Shown here: positions 10,766 to 23,866 of the stretch, one piece after another
How positions within the stretch are numbered: the first letter of the stretch is position 1
How the letters are laid out: every line of letters begins with the position of its first letter
Assembly (NCBI RefSeq): GCF_041956535.1
Contig: NW_027192194.1
Coordinates: 864,370-928,369, forward strand
DNA from: Calcarisporiella thermophila CBS 279.70
Taxonomy: Eukaryota; Calcarisporiellomycota
DNA length: 64,000 nucleotides
Direction of reading: 5' to 3'
The notes under the pieces: generated by a model
What the model was told of the DNA's origin: nothing
Database searches by the model: none
The model's input: only the letters and a program-made list of their open reading frames with translations
Program-made: the position numbers and the translations under genes

Positions 10766-13700
10766 TTACATCAAAGGAGTAGCTGCAGCGTCGTCCTTCG
10801 GTTTCTAAAAATAATTCAGGAGAATTCAATTACAAAATAAAGATACTCAAAGAAAACAATAGTATTACCTCACGATAATCTTCCAGAATGCGCGCCTTCT
10901 TTTCATCCCACCAGATAAATGTTGCTCGGTAAATCAAGGACCATACATAAGGGCAGAAAAATTCATGAGCTTCAGTCTTTTCTTCGTATTGAAACTTAAG
11001 CTCTGCAAAGGCCTGTAGTCTGTTGGGTGGCCATGTGCGCGCAGCTTGTTCCATTAGATCAACAACCTCTTCTGTTGAGGGAGCACGGAGATTGGCCTCA
11101 GAGACACGAGCATGAAAATAGTTGATAACCTGAGAATTATTAGAATGGAGTATAAGAAAATCCAGCATTAAAGCCTTAAAATCTGTGACAAAATATAACT
11201 ACATTTTCAATGTTGGCTATTAATTCGGCAAAGCGAGGGTGCAATTGAAAAGGATGGAAGAGATCTTTACGGTGTACTAGCGCGTATACAAACTGTATAT
11301 TCCGCTTGAGTTGTCGTGTCAATATCGAGTTAATAATCTCTAGAACTAAACACACTATATCGGCATATACAGACACCACCGGGTCCTGAGTTAAATACGT
11401 GTGTTAAAGTTAACAAATATATTGGCAGGTCAACTAAAAATCGAAGTCTAACCTCTTCACTTGTACCATCAAGTTGCGCTCTGTGCAAAAGTTTGTGATA
11501 CCTCTTTGCAACCATGTCAAATAAACTATAAAAAATAGAGAAATTAATATTTTTCAACTCTATAATATCATTGTTGAAAAGCTAACCTAATCATTCTCTG
11601 CGCTACATATGGGTGCATGTCCTGTATGCTACTTGAAAGGTTGGCAAGGGTAGCAAGGCAATTAGTGTGGTAGTATACATCCTGAAAGGAGAAAAGAGAA
11701 ATGGATGAATAAGAGCAAGTTTTGTCTTAACATAATTAGATATGTTTAATATTTTACTCGATGTGATGCCAAGTTGAATTGTATAGTTCGTATAAGAACA
11801 AGTACAACCAAGCCACCTAGAGATATTGTCTTTAGAGCACGTTCTGTGAACCACGTTTGGTAGGGAATAACCTGCGAACAAATTTACTAGTTAAGGATAT
11901 GCTCAGAAAAAAACTAAGAGTATCTCTTGTAATAAAATGATCAAAAGGATACAACTCGCTGAATACTCTCATTAAATACTTCGTCTTGACTGAAAACGAG
12001 TAGAATTGTAAGAAGAATATAGGTATGCGAGTAGTGGGCTTTGTTTTCCATAGCCTCGTATAGTAGTTTTAGTATAGGTAACATCTGGTATAAATAATAA
12101 CATTAATAACAAATCATCAATATTCATTTAAAAGTCAATACCAGTGTTTCCGGGTCAGTCCTTGAGAGCACATAAACGCGAAAGGTACTGTTTTCTGCAA
12201 TCATTAAGTAGAGTATCAAAGTGTTTTCTTCCGAGTGTAAACGACTGTTATTAAGAATGAAAATCAGCATAGCCTTAGTGGTGGAATTATTTTGTAATAT
12301 AACATACTGGCATAATACATGGTATAGATCCCGAAAAGATATTGTAAAATTCTTCCCATACTCATTGCCACTTACAGCTAAATAGCATGAAAATAGCACT
12401 TTTATGTAAATATTAGCTGGGAAAATCCTAATAAAGAAAGATACACACCGTGTGCATCCTGAAGCCTCGAAATTCCAGCGCGATAGGCGCTAGTACCGTC
12501 AGGTTGTATTCTACTCTGGGCTGCTAATAATAGAAGCAATAATGCACTTCGGTCGGCTACTGGGTGGAGATCTGAGGCTGAAGGTGACGAGGACTTTGCA
12601 GAGAATAGATAAGATACTGCTGAGTACACCATACCTATGTATAAAAAAGATATATAAAAATCTAGTTTTTCAACTATAAAAAAAATATCAAACAATACCA
12701 GATGACGCAGATGGTGGAGGTTTTTGCTCAATGAAATTAACAAGTAAACGATGGACTACTTCATCCGCAATATCACTGATACACAAATAAATAGCTCTTT
12801 TAATAAAAATTGTTATAGGGGTTAGTAGCAACGTTTACCTAAATTGAGCGAGGAGAACATTTAAAAAGTAGTTTTTATTTGTGGTGGCAGCCGAAGGTTG
12901 ATGTATTTGAGTTGATAGCAATACTAAAAGCGTGTTAAGACATTCAAGATACAACTCGTAGGTCGAATAGTTTGCGCTACAAGGAGAAAAGTGAGATATG
13001 ATCAATAAAACACATTAAAATGATAGAATTTATAATACAAACTTTGGTTGTATCTTTCGCACGACTTGTAGCAGATAATCTATTAGTAATTCCGCCCTCG
13101 GTTGTGAACTTCGCTCTATTTCAGGGTCAATACGCAACTTTTGCTGATCCAGTTCTATGGTAATCTGCTCTCGCTCGATTTCAATTGTTTCCTTATTAAT
13201 AGATTCGGGAATCCCTATATAAAAGGTGAAAAGACAGCCATATATAGATCACTAGAAGTAGCGGAAATAAAAGAATATAAAACTTGCCTTCGAATTGTCG
13301 ATGTATCTCTTCAACATTCAAATTTCCGACAAAATGCTTAGTGAATACTCTCACCAAGAATAAACTATTGTAAGCTTCAATCGGTACAATTCTGGATTAT
13401 CAAGAAATAATCGTTTAGTAACTATGATGTCCCCTTCTACCCGCTAAAAATAACAAGCACTTACTGGTTTGCATCTGCACTAAGGAACCGACGAAGCTGA
13501 CTCAAACAATGAAGTAGCAAAGAATTGAAGTTTTTTGTTTGGATATTGTTGGCAGCTAGAGCGCAGGAAATAGTATAGTAAATGTTTATCTAACAATGAA
13601 AAGTGTTAACTCTACCTAATTCAATTGACAAACTGAAAGTTGCCATTTCTAAATCGTATGCGTCTTGCCTAAAGTCATCAAGTATATATAATGTCCAATA

Positions 13701-14265
13701 TAAAAGAGCAAAAATGAAAAAATAATTACTCAGAGTTCACTCTAGGAAATTTATGTGCGACTAGAATGCGTTCCCAAATTTCAGTATTCCTTGCTGAGAT
13801 TAACTTATTAGAACAAACTTCTTTTAAGAGAGCAAGCTGTGAAGGAGAAAGAAAGGTATTTTCGGTCGTAGATTTGCGGTGCACGATCTTCGATCGACCG
13901 AGTGGAGAAGAAGGAGCAGAATTGGACAAGGATCTACTTGTTGGAGAGGTACCAAATAGATCAAAACTGCGACGCGATGATACAGAGCTTGTGGCGAACG
14001 AACTAGATTGCGAATAATAATTTGATGGAGTGAGAATCTGTGGGTTTGAAAAACCAGAGGAGGCTGAGGAAATGGATAGTGTGTTTTCAATGTTTAGCGC
14101 AATCGGTTTTTTTGCTGTAGAGTGCGTGTTGTGATGCGGAGCAATTAAATTTGATGAGAGAGCACGGTGAGGTGCGGAGGGAAATCTAGAGTGTTCAGGA
14201 GCGTGCCCTTGGATGGTTCGCCCACTTTCTCGTCGCAAATCGATATTATTCTTGTCGCTGTTCAT
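10766..14265 (-). CDS. dymeclin-family protein
   Basis: A many-exon gene with a serine-rich N-terminal extension of ~130 residues ([16 protein letters not shown]...) followed by helical repeats characteristic of dymeclin. Recognisable segments in order are [109 protein letters not shown] and [11 protein letters not shown]. The C-terminal exon encodes [12 protein letters not shown]. Human dymeclin is a Golgi-associated peripheral protein, N-myristoylated and needed for secretion and skeletal development. Here the predicted start lacks the Gly2 myristoylation context, so either an alternative first exon exists or membrane anchoring differs. Intron number is at least ten; exon ends are not all resolved. 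Confidence 0.88.
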
Positions 14266-14451
14266 TCACTGATAGAAGAGAACATAAATTATCGCTTAAG
14301 CGCGATCTATGATGATCTACTTCTTTACTCTATCAACTGAATATGTGGAGAGATTTCCAGGTAGACAGCTAATTTGGCTAAGCCTCATCGAAATATATAT
14401 ATCACGATAATACTACACTCTATTTCCATCGGCTTCTCCACAAAAAACAGG

Positions 14452-16173
14452 ATGGGTTTTGACTTTGGGCGCCTCATCGTCGTCGGTGTCACCATTCTTA
14501 TTGCCTTTATTGCCTATACCTCGCAAATATTCATATTTTGGCGGTTTTTAGGAGGATGGGGCCGCGATGCTCTCTACATTCTTGGCCCCTTTAATATTAT
14601 CGTTTTGATGATTTTTTGGAACTATTACCTCGCATGTGTCACTGATCCGGGACGCCCACCGAAGGGTTGGGTAGGTTACGTTTCGAATTTTATGTTATTA
14701 TAGAAATAAAATTTGACATACTTTTGTATTAATTTATAGAAACCAGCTAAAGTCGAAGAGGAATCTAATGCCCCATTGAAAATGAAGCGCCGCTTACGGT
14801 TCTGCAAGAATTGTAATGTTTTCAAGCCTCCAAGAACACATCATTGTAGTTCCTGTAGAAGGTATGCTTGGCTTAACCCATTTTTATTTCAGCTGCTTAT
14901 TTTATCTTTAGATGTGTTCTCCGAATGGATCATCATTGTCCATGGATAAATAATTGTGTTGGTCATTATAATTACGGCCATTTTATCCGATTCATTATAT
15001 ATGTTGATATTGGCACATTATACTGCTTTATCTTGCTATGCATGCGTATTTATAATGTCTATAGTAGCATGCGGAGTTTTAGGGTAAGGTATCTCCTTTA
15101 AAATATGAGTTACGATATTATTGATTTAGCGATTTTTGTTTCCTTTTAGTATTATATATCACCAACCAACACAGAACTTGTATTCCTCGCCCTAAATCTG
15201 GTTTTCGATTTTGGCGTTCTCTTTTCTGTCGGAATTCTGAGCCTTTTTCAGCTCTACGGAATATCAACCAATGCAACTACAATTGAGGGATGGGAAAAAG
15301 ATAAAGTCAAGAAGATGATCCGCAGAGGAAAGATCCCTCCTGTAATTACTCTAGTTCTTATTAAATTAGATTATTGTGAAGTGATATTATAACTGCAAAT
15401 CTTTTAATAGCTGAAATATCCTTTCAACGTTGGTCTGATAAATAATCTTAAGTCTGTCCTTGGGCCAAACCCTCTGCTCTGGTTCTGGCCACAGACAATG
15501 GTCGGAGATGGAATCGATTACCCCTGCACAGAAGGATCGGGTAAAGATTAACATTGACACTTTGAGGTGCCTGTAATTAAGTTTGCAAAAATTTGATCCA
15601 GATCCTTATACTTGGCCACCAAAAGATCCCGATGATCGCCCATCTATTTTTTCTCGCAAATATAGGGAACAACAGGAAAGCATAGCCTATTCACGACAGC
15701 ATGTTCGCCGTGGAAGTGAAGGTTATATCGTTCAAGACATCACGATGGAAGACCGCATGCGTATGCTTCAAAATTTAATCGATGCTGAAGAGAATGGTAT
15801 TAGCGTAGATACTTTCAATGCGTATCAGAACCCACCCCCACAAGGATGTGTTGGTGGTCATATTGCTGTAGATGAACAGGATGAGTACAGCTCAATCGAT
15901 TCGGATCCGGAGATCTATAGCGAAGATGACTTTGAATATGATGCATATAATTCTACCACTGTAGATGAATATAATGGTGAAAGAGACTCTCGGGGGAATA
16001 TTGCCACAGTATCATCAGAGTATATTCAATCTCGAAATACCTTTTCTGAAGATACTCTTGAACAGAGGCGCTCACGTTCTCCCCATAAAGATGATAATGA
16101 TGACCACATTCCTTTAAGTCAATTGATTGCTAAAAAACAGCTGGCAGCAATGGGAAAACTTAGAGTTGACTGA
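14452..16173 (+). CDS. PFA4: DHHC protein S-acyltransferase, Pfa4 type
   Basis: Six exons (14452-14670, 14740-14861, 14912-15083, 15150-15341, 15411-15540, 15602-16173) total 1407 nt, 468 residues. Two N-terminal membrane spans are followed by the cysteine-rich DHHC domain (CKNCNVFKPPRTHHCSSC ... MDHHCPWINNCVGHYNYGHF), then two more spans and a TTIEGWEKDK segment corresponding to the TTxE motif. The cytosolic tail is long and acidic. Budding-yeast Pfa4 is an ER enzyme that palmitoylates chitin synthase Chs3, and a CHS3-type gene lies in this window at 42.6-46.5 kb (not linked functionally by position). The last acceptor was set at 15601 because using the earlier AG at 15581 would break the frame. 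The gene is divergent from dymeclin (186 bp between starts). Confidence 0.93.
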
Positions 16174-16432
16174 TTTTTGTTTTCTTTATATATTTTGTTA
16201 ACTAGAGTCTGCTTGTATATTTCTTCTTTGCTTTATCTTCCTTCAAAGCAAATGCTTAAGTGCATAATATTTCCCTTATTCTCCCAAAGTTATTATTTTT
16301 TGTTTGATTTTCTGAACATAGGATCATATTCTATACACATTGCAAGATAAAAAAGAGTCATTAGTAATTTATACGGAAAACAATAACCTATTAATTCAAA
16401 TAAAAAACCAAATTAATAGAAAGGGTAGAAAA

Positions 16433-19400
16433 TTAGTCGTCTTCGTCACTATCCGGCAAAATTCTTCGCACTACACGGTGTCGCTTCCACTTTTCTTCAT
16501 TCACTTTCTCGTCAGCTTTATTCTCCTGTTTCTGAGAGGTGGGTTCTGCATTTGCGCTTTCTTCTTTTGATGGCTCAGGCTCTTTCAAGGAGGGGTTGAG
16601 ATCGCGAATATCGTTAATTACTTCTTCAATAACTTCGTCCGCATCTTCTTCGCTTTCATATGAAGGTACTTCAGAACTGAAATGTGTCTTTGCAATCGAA
16701 GGAACAAAAGAATTAACTACTGTGGTATCAGTACTAACACAATTGGTCGCTATGGGCTGAGGTTCTGGATCTTCTCCTCCATACATCTCAAGAATCGCCC
16801 TACTCGGGGAAATATTGGCCAGCTTGAGTTCAGCATCTCTCTTAGTGTCACTATTGCGCAACGGTGTCCGACCAAGCCCTCCACCAAATAGGTCTCTCTT
16901 CTGCTGGCGAGGACGCCTTTCCGTAAATGACCGAGGGGGTTCTAAAGGCCCGTCACGGAAGAGATAGAGCAGATCTTCAACTGATAATTTATTAAGCCTG
17001 GTGGAATTGAGCTCCCCAAGAGCACCTTTTGCAAGCTCACGCTTCTTTTCCTGCAGTTCAACAATTTTATCCTCGACAGTGTCTGCGATAGTGAGCCTAT
17101 TCACCCGTACGGGTTTAGTCTGTCCGATGCGATGTACACGATCGATTGCTTGCTCTTCAACCGCTATATCCAAAATGTATAAATATACGTAGAGAATTGT
17201 TGGAATAATGAGAAAAGCTTACCTGGATTCCACCTGTATAGTGTGAAATCAAATGTGCTTAATGAAATCCATCAAGTGAATTTAATTACATAATTACTAC
17301 ATACCAAACATCAAGCATAATAACATTATTTGCGCAAGTGAGATTGAGACTTGTTAAAAAAAAAAGCAAAGTATTATATAAAAAAATTCCAGTATAATTA
17401 GCAATATTTCATACCCTAAGGAACCACACTTCAGAGAAAGCAACATCACAGTGACGTTTGGATCTGTACGAAGAGAGTAGAGCGATTCTTCACGAGCTTT
17501 GTTAGACATAGAGCCATCATCTTTGCGTAAAGAAGTATGCAAAGAATTAGCCCAATTTGTAAATGGAAAAAGATATCAATACTCACACCGCACAAACACA
17601 AAATTCTTCTCGCGTATATGTTCTTCGATTAAGTCAAGCATAGATGTGAACTAGTAAGGGGAGCCACATTAAACCTAAATATACAATATATTTAAGGAAT
17701 ATCTAACCTGAGAAAAGATTATAGTTTTCTCTTTAGGGTCTCGCTTGCGAGTTTCCTCGAGCACATTCAGCATGTGCTCAATTTTTGTTGAGGTGGTAAA
17801 GTTAAGCGAAATATCTTTCTTTTTCTTATCAAGGATCTGAGCTTCACACATATAACAATGCTCTTTTTTCCACCCTTCGGGTAACCTAATAAATAGTTAA
17901 GTAGAAGGATTAGAGCATTAATATCGGTAGTATTAAATATGCTAGGTGTACTCACAGTTCCAGGCATACTACGCATTTTAGCGATTTTTCATTCTCCTCT
18001 CTCACATCCAATTTACCCATCATATTGGCCAAGTCGCTTTCGACACTCTCATCTTCATCGCGAACTTGAAATGGATTAGTTAAGAGTTCAACAGCATCGC
18101 TCTCTTTAACACCTCTTTGAACTAACTGAGGGTGATTACACGCTTAAATAATTTGGTTTAGTATCAAGGGTAAGTGGATAACCATATATACTAAAATATT
18201 TACCTTGACGTAAACGTAATAGCAAGCATAAGATATTCGTATAGTTTTTGGAAACATTTCCTGCGTCGACAAATCTGTCAAAAATAGCGTCCATACGCTC
18301 TTTGAGAGTATCATAAAATGCGCGCTCTTGAGGATTGAAATCAACGCGGAGAACCTTGACCTCACGTGTCGGTAAATTCAGCAAAGGCTTTCCGTCGATC
18401 TTGTGGTCTTTAGTGCGGCGAAGCATAATCGCCTTGAGCACCACCTAATGACTACAAGGATTAGCAACATCACTCAAAAAATTTAAATTGGGATAAACCT
18501 GTAGCCGTTGTAGTGCTGTTTTAGCGCGTCCTTGCTGCAAAGGTGAGACAATTTGGTGTTTGAATGTGGGATAATCATCATATGGCTTCACGCGCAAAAA
18601 TTTAAATAAACTGTATAGCTCGTCAACATTATTCTATCAACCAATTAGAAGTTTATCAATAATTTAGTGTGAATAGAAAGATAAGCTCAGCTGTACTTGT
18701 ATAGGTGTGCCCGTTAGACACCATCGTTTAACGGCAGATAGCTCAGTACATCCAATCGCACTTCTAGTCGATTTATTTTTGATAGTTTGGGCCTCATCTA
18801 ATTAAAACGGGAGCATGTTTAGTAAATTCAGTAAAGGTGAGGTTGCAGTATAATTAAAATAGAAGATTCCAACCTAAAACTACACGGTAAAATTTTGCGC
18901 GGAAAAGGGGACCAAGTGATTTTGTTGCTTTTGGAAGATCACTGTCGTCATCGCTTTCAGATTCTTTATCATTTTTTTTCGACTTAATTTTCTCTCCTTT
19001 AGGCCATTCAAGTGCAACCACTTGATACGTAGTGACAACCACGTCATATCTCATTAGTCGTTTTGGATCTTTAGTGCGAGAAGGCCCATGGTGAACATAA
19101 ACAGAAAGAGATTCTGGTGTGGTCTTTGACTTGATCTCACATTCCCATTGTCGAATCAATGCAAGAGGAGCTACTATTAAAGTTGTTTTGATATTCGCAT
19201 CTGTAGATCTGTTTGAAAGCATTAGGGACAATGTTTGGATAGTCTATCCATAAAAAAAATAATGAATGCCTTCAATTAAAAATATTGTAACAAGTTAAAT
19301 TACCTTGCCTAAACCCATCTATGTTTAAAAATTAAAGTTATATCAGTTAGAACTTTTCATTTGATAGTGAAGCAATTTGTAAATAATTATAATTCAAACC

Positions 19401-20202
19401 CACATCCTATATTAATAAAAATCATCAATTATTAAAGAAAAATCAAATCAAACGGGGATACAAATCAGACTCACATCAGCAAGAATTCCTCCTGATTTCT
19501 TATCACGCTCTCGATCTACTAGCCATTTTAAACCATGGAGTTGGTGAGGCATAAGAGTTATTAGCAAATCAGAAGGAACTTTGACATCCATTGTAACATC
19601 GTCCACTTCCGATGGAATAGACTTTATAAGTTCCTGAATTTCCTCTTCTTTCTTACGCGGATTCATCGCATAGGCGGATTCAGCATCCGCAAACTCGGTA
19701 GAACCGCGACTAATCTTACTTGGAGTCATGGATTTGTACATAGAAATCTCGCTATCAGAAGGGGCTATCCGCTCTTTATATGATTTAAGGGATGAAGCCG
19801 AATATTTTTGCTTCCATGATGGGCTATTGGGACGTCGTGGTTCCAAGAAATTTGAATCTTGCAAATAAGCTAGAGATGAATGAATGAATGAAAGTCAAAA
19901 TTTTAAGACAATAATCGCAAAAGCAATTTACCAGAGATTTTGTTTCGGACAAGATTTGCCGCGCCATTTTGTTGATGGACGACTTTAGCAGCTTGTGGAG
20001 CTTCACTCACTGTGGGTGGCATATTACGAGAGACAGAAGAATTAAAATTTCTGGAATAATTTGTTGCAGCTTCAATTGCGGATGAAAAAGCGTTGTACTG
20101 TTGATTCTGCGAAGAACTATTTAATTTAGAAGCCTTTGGCTTCTCTTTGGGCTTATTGAATATCGAAGCGGTATATTGTTTAAATTGTTTATCGCGTTCC
20201 AT
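16433..20202 (-). CDS. SNF2-family DNA translocase, Uls1/Rad5-like
   Basis: A multi-exon gene from Met at 20202 ([18 protein letters not shown]) to the stop at 16433. After a ~250-residue disordered N-terminus the SNF2 core runs [35 protein letters not shown] (Walker A), [22 protein letters not shown] (Walker B), [66 protein letters not shown] and [17 protein letters not shown]. All helicase motifs are present. The MGLGK segment is carried by a separate 15-nt exon. A RING-like insertion before motif IV keeps only CVVCLEL and HCYMC pairs, so the C-terminal half of a normal RING is missing. The tail is acidic and ends LPDSDEDD. Uls1/Rrp-type proteins strip or remodel SUMOylated chromatin proteins; that role is inferred from family only. 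Confidence 0.9.
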
Positions 20203-20415
20203 TACTACTCAATTATATTAAAAATACGCGTATCTTTAGTAGAAATTGAAAAGTTTGCCTCCGCGTTATGAATTTTTTAAGCCGCAATTTTATGTGACAA
20301 CTTTGTGCATCCCGGTGTAAACAGAATGCAAGTCACATATTTAAGCATTTTAAATACTCAACTTGCTATTATTGAGTTGAGTAGTTATACGACTGTTATA
20401 CTTCACCCATCAAGT
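20203..20415. promoter_or_regulatory. divergent promoter with MCB element, SNF2 / ROK1
   Basis: 213 bp between the two start codons. A perfect MluI cell-cycle box (ACGCGT) sits at 20226-20231, 24 bp upstream of the SNF2 start. MBF binds this hexamer in yeasts, which would suit G1/S expression of a chromatin translocase. One hexamer alone is weak evidence. Confidence 0.35.
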
Positions 20416-22607
20416 ATGGATGCGTTTCGTCTTTTATGCAGCGGTGCTCGTTTTGATCGCAAACGTTTTCGTAACGAGATCGATCTCTTCCAACCTGAAA
20501 TAACACAGAAAGAAGATTCCGAAAATACCGATGAAGCTACTCAGGCAAATCTCTTGCAAGAGATTGATTTCTTCAAATCGACTAAAACTAGTTCCAAACC
20601 CACTGAGAAAACAAAGAAAGATCGAAAACGTAAAACTGAGAAAATTGCAGGCAATCAAGAAACAGAACAAGGTTTTTTTAAATTTACTGAATGTCAGTTT
20701 TTTAGCGTGCTAACTTTTAATGCTGACACAGAAGATACAATCCCGGATCTGCACGATAGAGGATCCACATTTAAGAATCAAGATGAAGTTATCGCTTTTC
20801 GTAAAGAAAATCGTATTAAGATCTACGGAAATGATGTACCGAATCCGTTGCGTACCTTTGATGATCTCACTTATCAATACGAGTTACTTCCATACCTGAA
20901 TCGTAACCTGAAAAATGCCGGATATGATATGCCCACGCCAATTCAGATGCAATCTATCCCTATTATCCTTCATGTAAAAGCTTCTTATTAAGCTATTATA
21001 ACACTCTACATTTTAACATTTCTCATTTTATTTTAGGGTAGAGAAATCATTGCCTGTGCTCCCACTGGATCCGGAAAAACACTTTCCTATATTCTACCTA
21101 TCTTACATGAACTTAAAGCACCTGAAAAAATTGGCTATCGAGCACTCATTATTTCGCCTACAAGGGAATTGGCGCAACAGGTAGTATCATGCATTGATGA
21201 TCTATTGTCATTTCGTAAACTAAAGATATATATTAGATTTATCGAGAAATTAAAAGACTTGGAACTGGCAAAAAATTCAAAATATGCATGCTCACAAAAG
21301 CAACGGCTGCTACTCAGGCAAATGACCCAAAATTACGCCAAAAATTTGGTGAGTTTTGCCTGCCTAATTATTTTATGTTTTATATCTGACCTCCTCATAT
21401 TCATATATTTATTAGACATTCTTATTAGCACGCCATTACGACTGGTTCATGCTATTCAAAATAATCATGTTGAACTCAATCATGTGAAGCATCTCGTCCT
21501 GGATGAAGCCGACAAATTGCTCGAACTCGGTTTTCTTGAACAAACAGATGAGATTTTTGCAGCCTGTTCTTCGCCTCGTCTCCAAAAATTACTCTTCAGT
21601 GCAACAATACCCGCTGGAGTGGAAGAGCTTGCAAAGACGGTAATGAAAGACCCAATTAGAGTAGTGATTGGAACTAAGTAAGTTTCCAAAAAGTTTGCTA
21701 GGCATTAAATTCACAATACTCATGCACAATTGATAGGAATGCGGCAACAGAAACAATTGAACAAAAACTTATCTATGTTGGTCAGGAAGAAGGAAAGCTC
21801 ATTGCTATTCGGCAGATGGTACAAGAGGGAGGCTTAAAACCCCCTGCGCTAATATTCGTACAGTCAATCGAGAGAGCCAAAGAGTTGTTTCACGAGTTAA
21901 TTTATGATGGAATTAATGTCGACGTTATCCATTCAGAGCGCACAAAAGCTCAACGAGATAATATTGTTGATAATTTCCGTACTGGGAGAATTTGGGTGCT
22001 AATTGCAACAGAGTTGATGGCCCGTGGTATGGATTTCAAGGGAGTAAATTTGGTTATCAATTATGACTTCCCGCAGACAGTTCAGAGTTATATCCATCGA
22101 ATTGGTTCGTATTGCATAAAATGCGTTCAATTAGTTTAACCATTTTTTAATTATATTTTATTTGATCAGGTCGTACTGGGCGTGCTGGCAAGTCTGGATC
22201 TGCTGTGACTCTATTCACGAAAGATGATGCTCCTTATCTCAAATCGATTGTGAATGTTATGCGAGAATCGGGGTGCGAGGTGCCTGAATGGATGCTTCAG
22301 TTGCACAAACCTTCAAAAGATACAAAGAAGAATCTCAAACGTGCACCACCTAAACGCAAGACGATCAATACGATGTCAGAATATGACAAAAAGAAACTGG
22401 CTCATAAAAAGTAGGTTTTAATACAGAATCTCTAACTTAGATACAGTTTTTTCAATTATATTATATAGGGAAATCATTGAGAACTCGAAAAAACGCAAGT
22501 TGCGACAACTTGACGCTAAAAATAGTGTTACCCAAGAGACAACTGAAAACGAGTCTAGTACTAGAGATAAAAAATTAAAGAAGAGGCGGGAAAATACGCA
22601 AAAGTAG
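20416..22607 (+). CDS. ROK1: DEAD-box RNA helicase Rok1 (DDX52)
   Basis: Seven exons (20416-20973, 21037-21180, 21237-21348, 21416-21677, 21737-22104, 22170-22410, 22469-22607) total 1824 nt, 607 residues. The start at 20416 was preferred over upstream in-frame Met codons because [18 protein letters not shown] matches the Rok1 N-terminus. Motifs in order are [17 protein letters not shown] (Q motif), APTGSGKT (I), PTRELAQQ (Ia), STPLRL (Ib), [12 protein letters not shown] (II, DEAD), FSATIP (III, SAT), [27 protein letters not shown] (V) and HRIGRTGRAG (VI). The tail is basic. Rok1 works in early 18S rRNA processing and snR30 snoRNA release in the nucleolus. The intron ending at 21236 must be removed to restore IYREIKRL and the KATAATQ segment; the raw frames mislead there. 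Confidence 0.96.
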
Positions 22608-23032
22608 AGCAGAGTGCTTAATTAACACATGTATATAGAAAAATATCATAACCTTAATAAACCCTTAGATTTCTTAAAGCTTACACCAAATTATTTTGAG
22701 TTGAGAACATTATATAATTATTTATAAAATATAATTTGCAGATAAAGCTTTGAAGTTTTCATTATAAATTCGAAATGACGAAAACTGTTTCTTTATTTGA
22801 ATACAGGGGCGCTCAAAAAGTAATTCCTCTTTATCTACTCTTGCAACTTCCTAAATGATAATTCGCTATATTACCTCTTTAGATTAGGCTTTCTATTCTG
22901 TTTTTAAAGCTGTCTACAATCCACTTTACTCTCATATTGAAAGCCTATGGTAAAAAAAAAATAGCGCAAGCATATCGAAATTTGGATGAATATGATAATA
23001 GCCTTATAGTAAAAAAAAAAAGAACAAAGCAT
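22608..23032. other. convergent intergenic region
   Basis: 3' UTR space of ROK1 and of the Cys-rich GPI protein. AT-rich with A runs and no gene seen. Confidence 0.5.
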
Positions 23033-23866
23033 CTAGAGCAATATAATAACAATGAAACCAATCGCACCCAAGGACCATAGAGAATTTCTCACCGAACTCC
23101 CCTTTGCAATTACTTTCGTAGGGGTCTTACGAGATAAAAAGAAAGTTGAGGTTCCTGTGTGGGAACCAAGGCCACTAGTACTTGTCCAGACTGTCATCAA
23201 TGAGTGTAATTCTGGCGTGCTTGATGAAATTAAAGATATATCTGAGCGCATTGGGGTTGAAGATAATAATGGTAAATCTGTAGATTTTGTTAAGTAGGAG
23301 TTACTTGTTGGTACAATATGTGACCACTGAGAAGTAGCTAATGAAGTAGGTCGGATTATTTCAATACTAGAAGTTGGCCGATATTCAGATTTTTCAGCCA
23401 AAAAAGATGCGGATGTGTTCTCAATGGAAAGCTTTTCTTCAGAAGTCGATATTTTCTTGGGCTTCCGTTCTTCTTGCGACATATAATTTCTTTCAATACA
23501 TCCATTGACGCAGTTTATTCTCAGAGCTTCTGAGAGACTGGATTGCATACAGTTCCCCACACAGTCTGTAGTGCGTCTAGCTTCTTCGTTGGTTGGACTA
23601 GGAACTCTATAGCTAGAATGAAAAATTGGTGAAAACATTTATAATTTCAAACTGATAAAATGTATATCACACCATTTGGCAATGCATCGAATATTATTCC
23701 CGCACTGATGCAATCGTAGACACTCTGCTACAGAAGTTTGAGGAGGCATATTGGCTAAAGGAGCATCGAATTTACCGACAGCATCTTCCCCATTGACGAC
23801 CATAATGGCTTGGAAGGATATTAGAACAAGAATGGAGAGTAAAATCGAAATTGACGGATACACCAT
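23033..23866 (-). CDS. Cys-rich Ser/Thr-rich GPI-anchored protein, paralogue 1
   Basis: Two exons (23673-23866 and 23033-23612) sum to 774 nt, 257 residues. A signal peptide (MVYPSISILLSILVLISFQ) leads to a small cysteine domain: SVAECLRLHQCGNNIRCIAKC, then VPSPTNEEARRTTDCVGNCM and INCVNGCIERNY. A ~140-residue Ser/Thr-rich stretch follows and the protein ends with a hydrophobic tail (SLWSLGAIGFIVIILL) after a small-residue KGSS segment, as in GPI signals. The phase-2 intron falls in the codon of a cysteine just before VPSPT, the same place and phase as in the paralogue at 48.2 kb. Similar proteins occur widely in filamentous ascomycetes as uncharacterised GPI or LPXTG-labelled cell-wall proteins. 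Function unknown. Confidence 0.82.

Noticed and set aside
15541-15601. Apparent frameshift at the last PFA4 intron
   Set aside because: It disappears when the acceptor at 15600-15601 (ATCCAG) is used instead of the AG at 15580-15581; all exons then sum to a multiple of three.
21181-21348. Apparent frame break in ROK1 between the Ia and Ib motifs
   Set aside because: Removing the intron 21181-21236 restores IYREIKRL and KATAATQ in frame, so the gene is intact.
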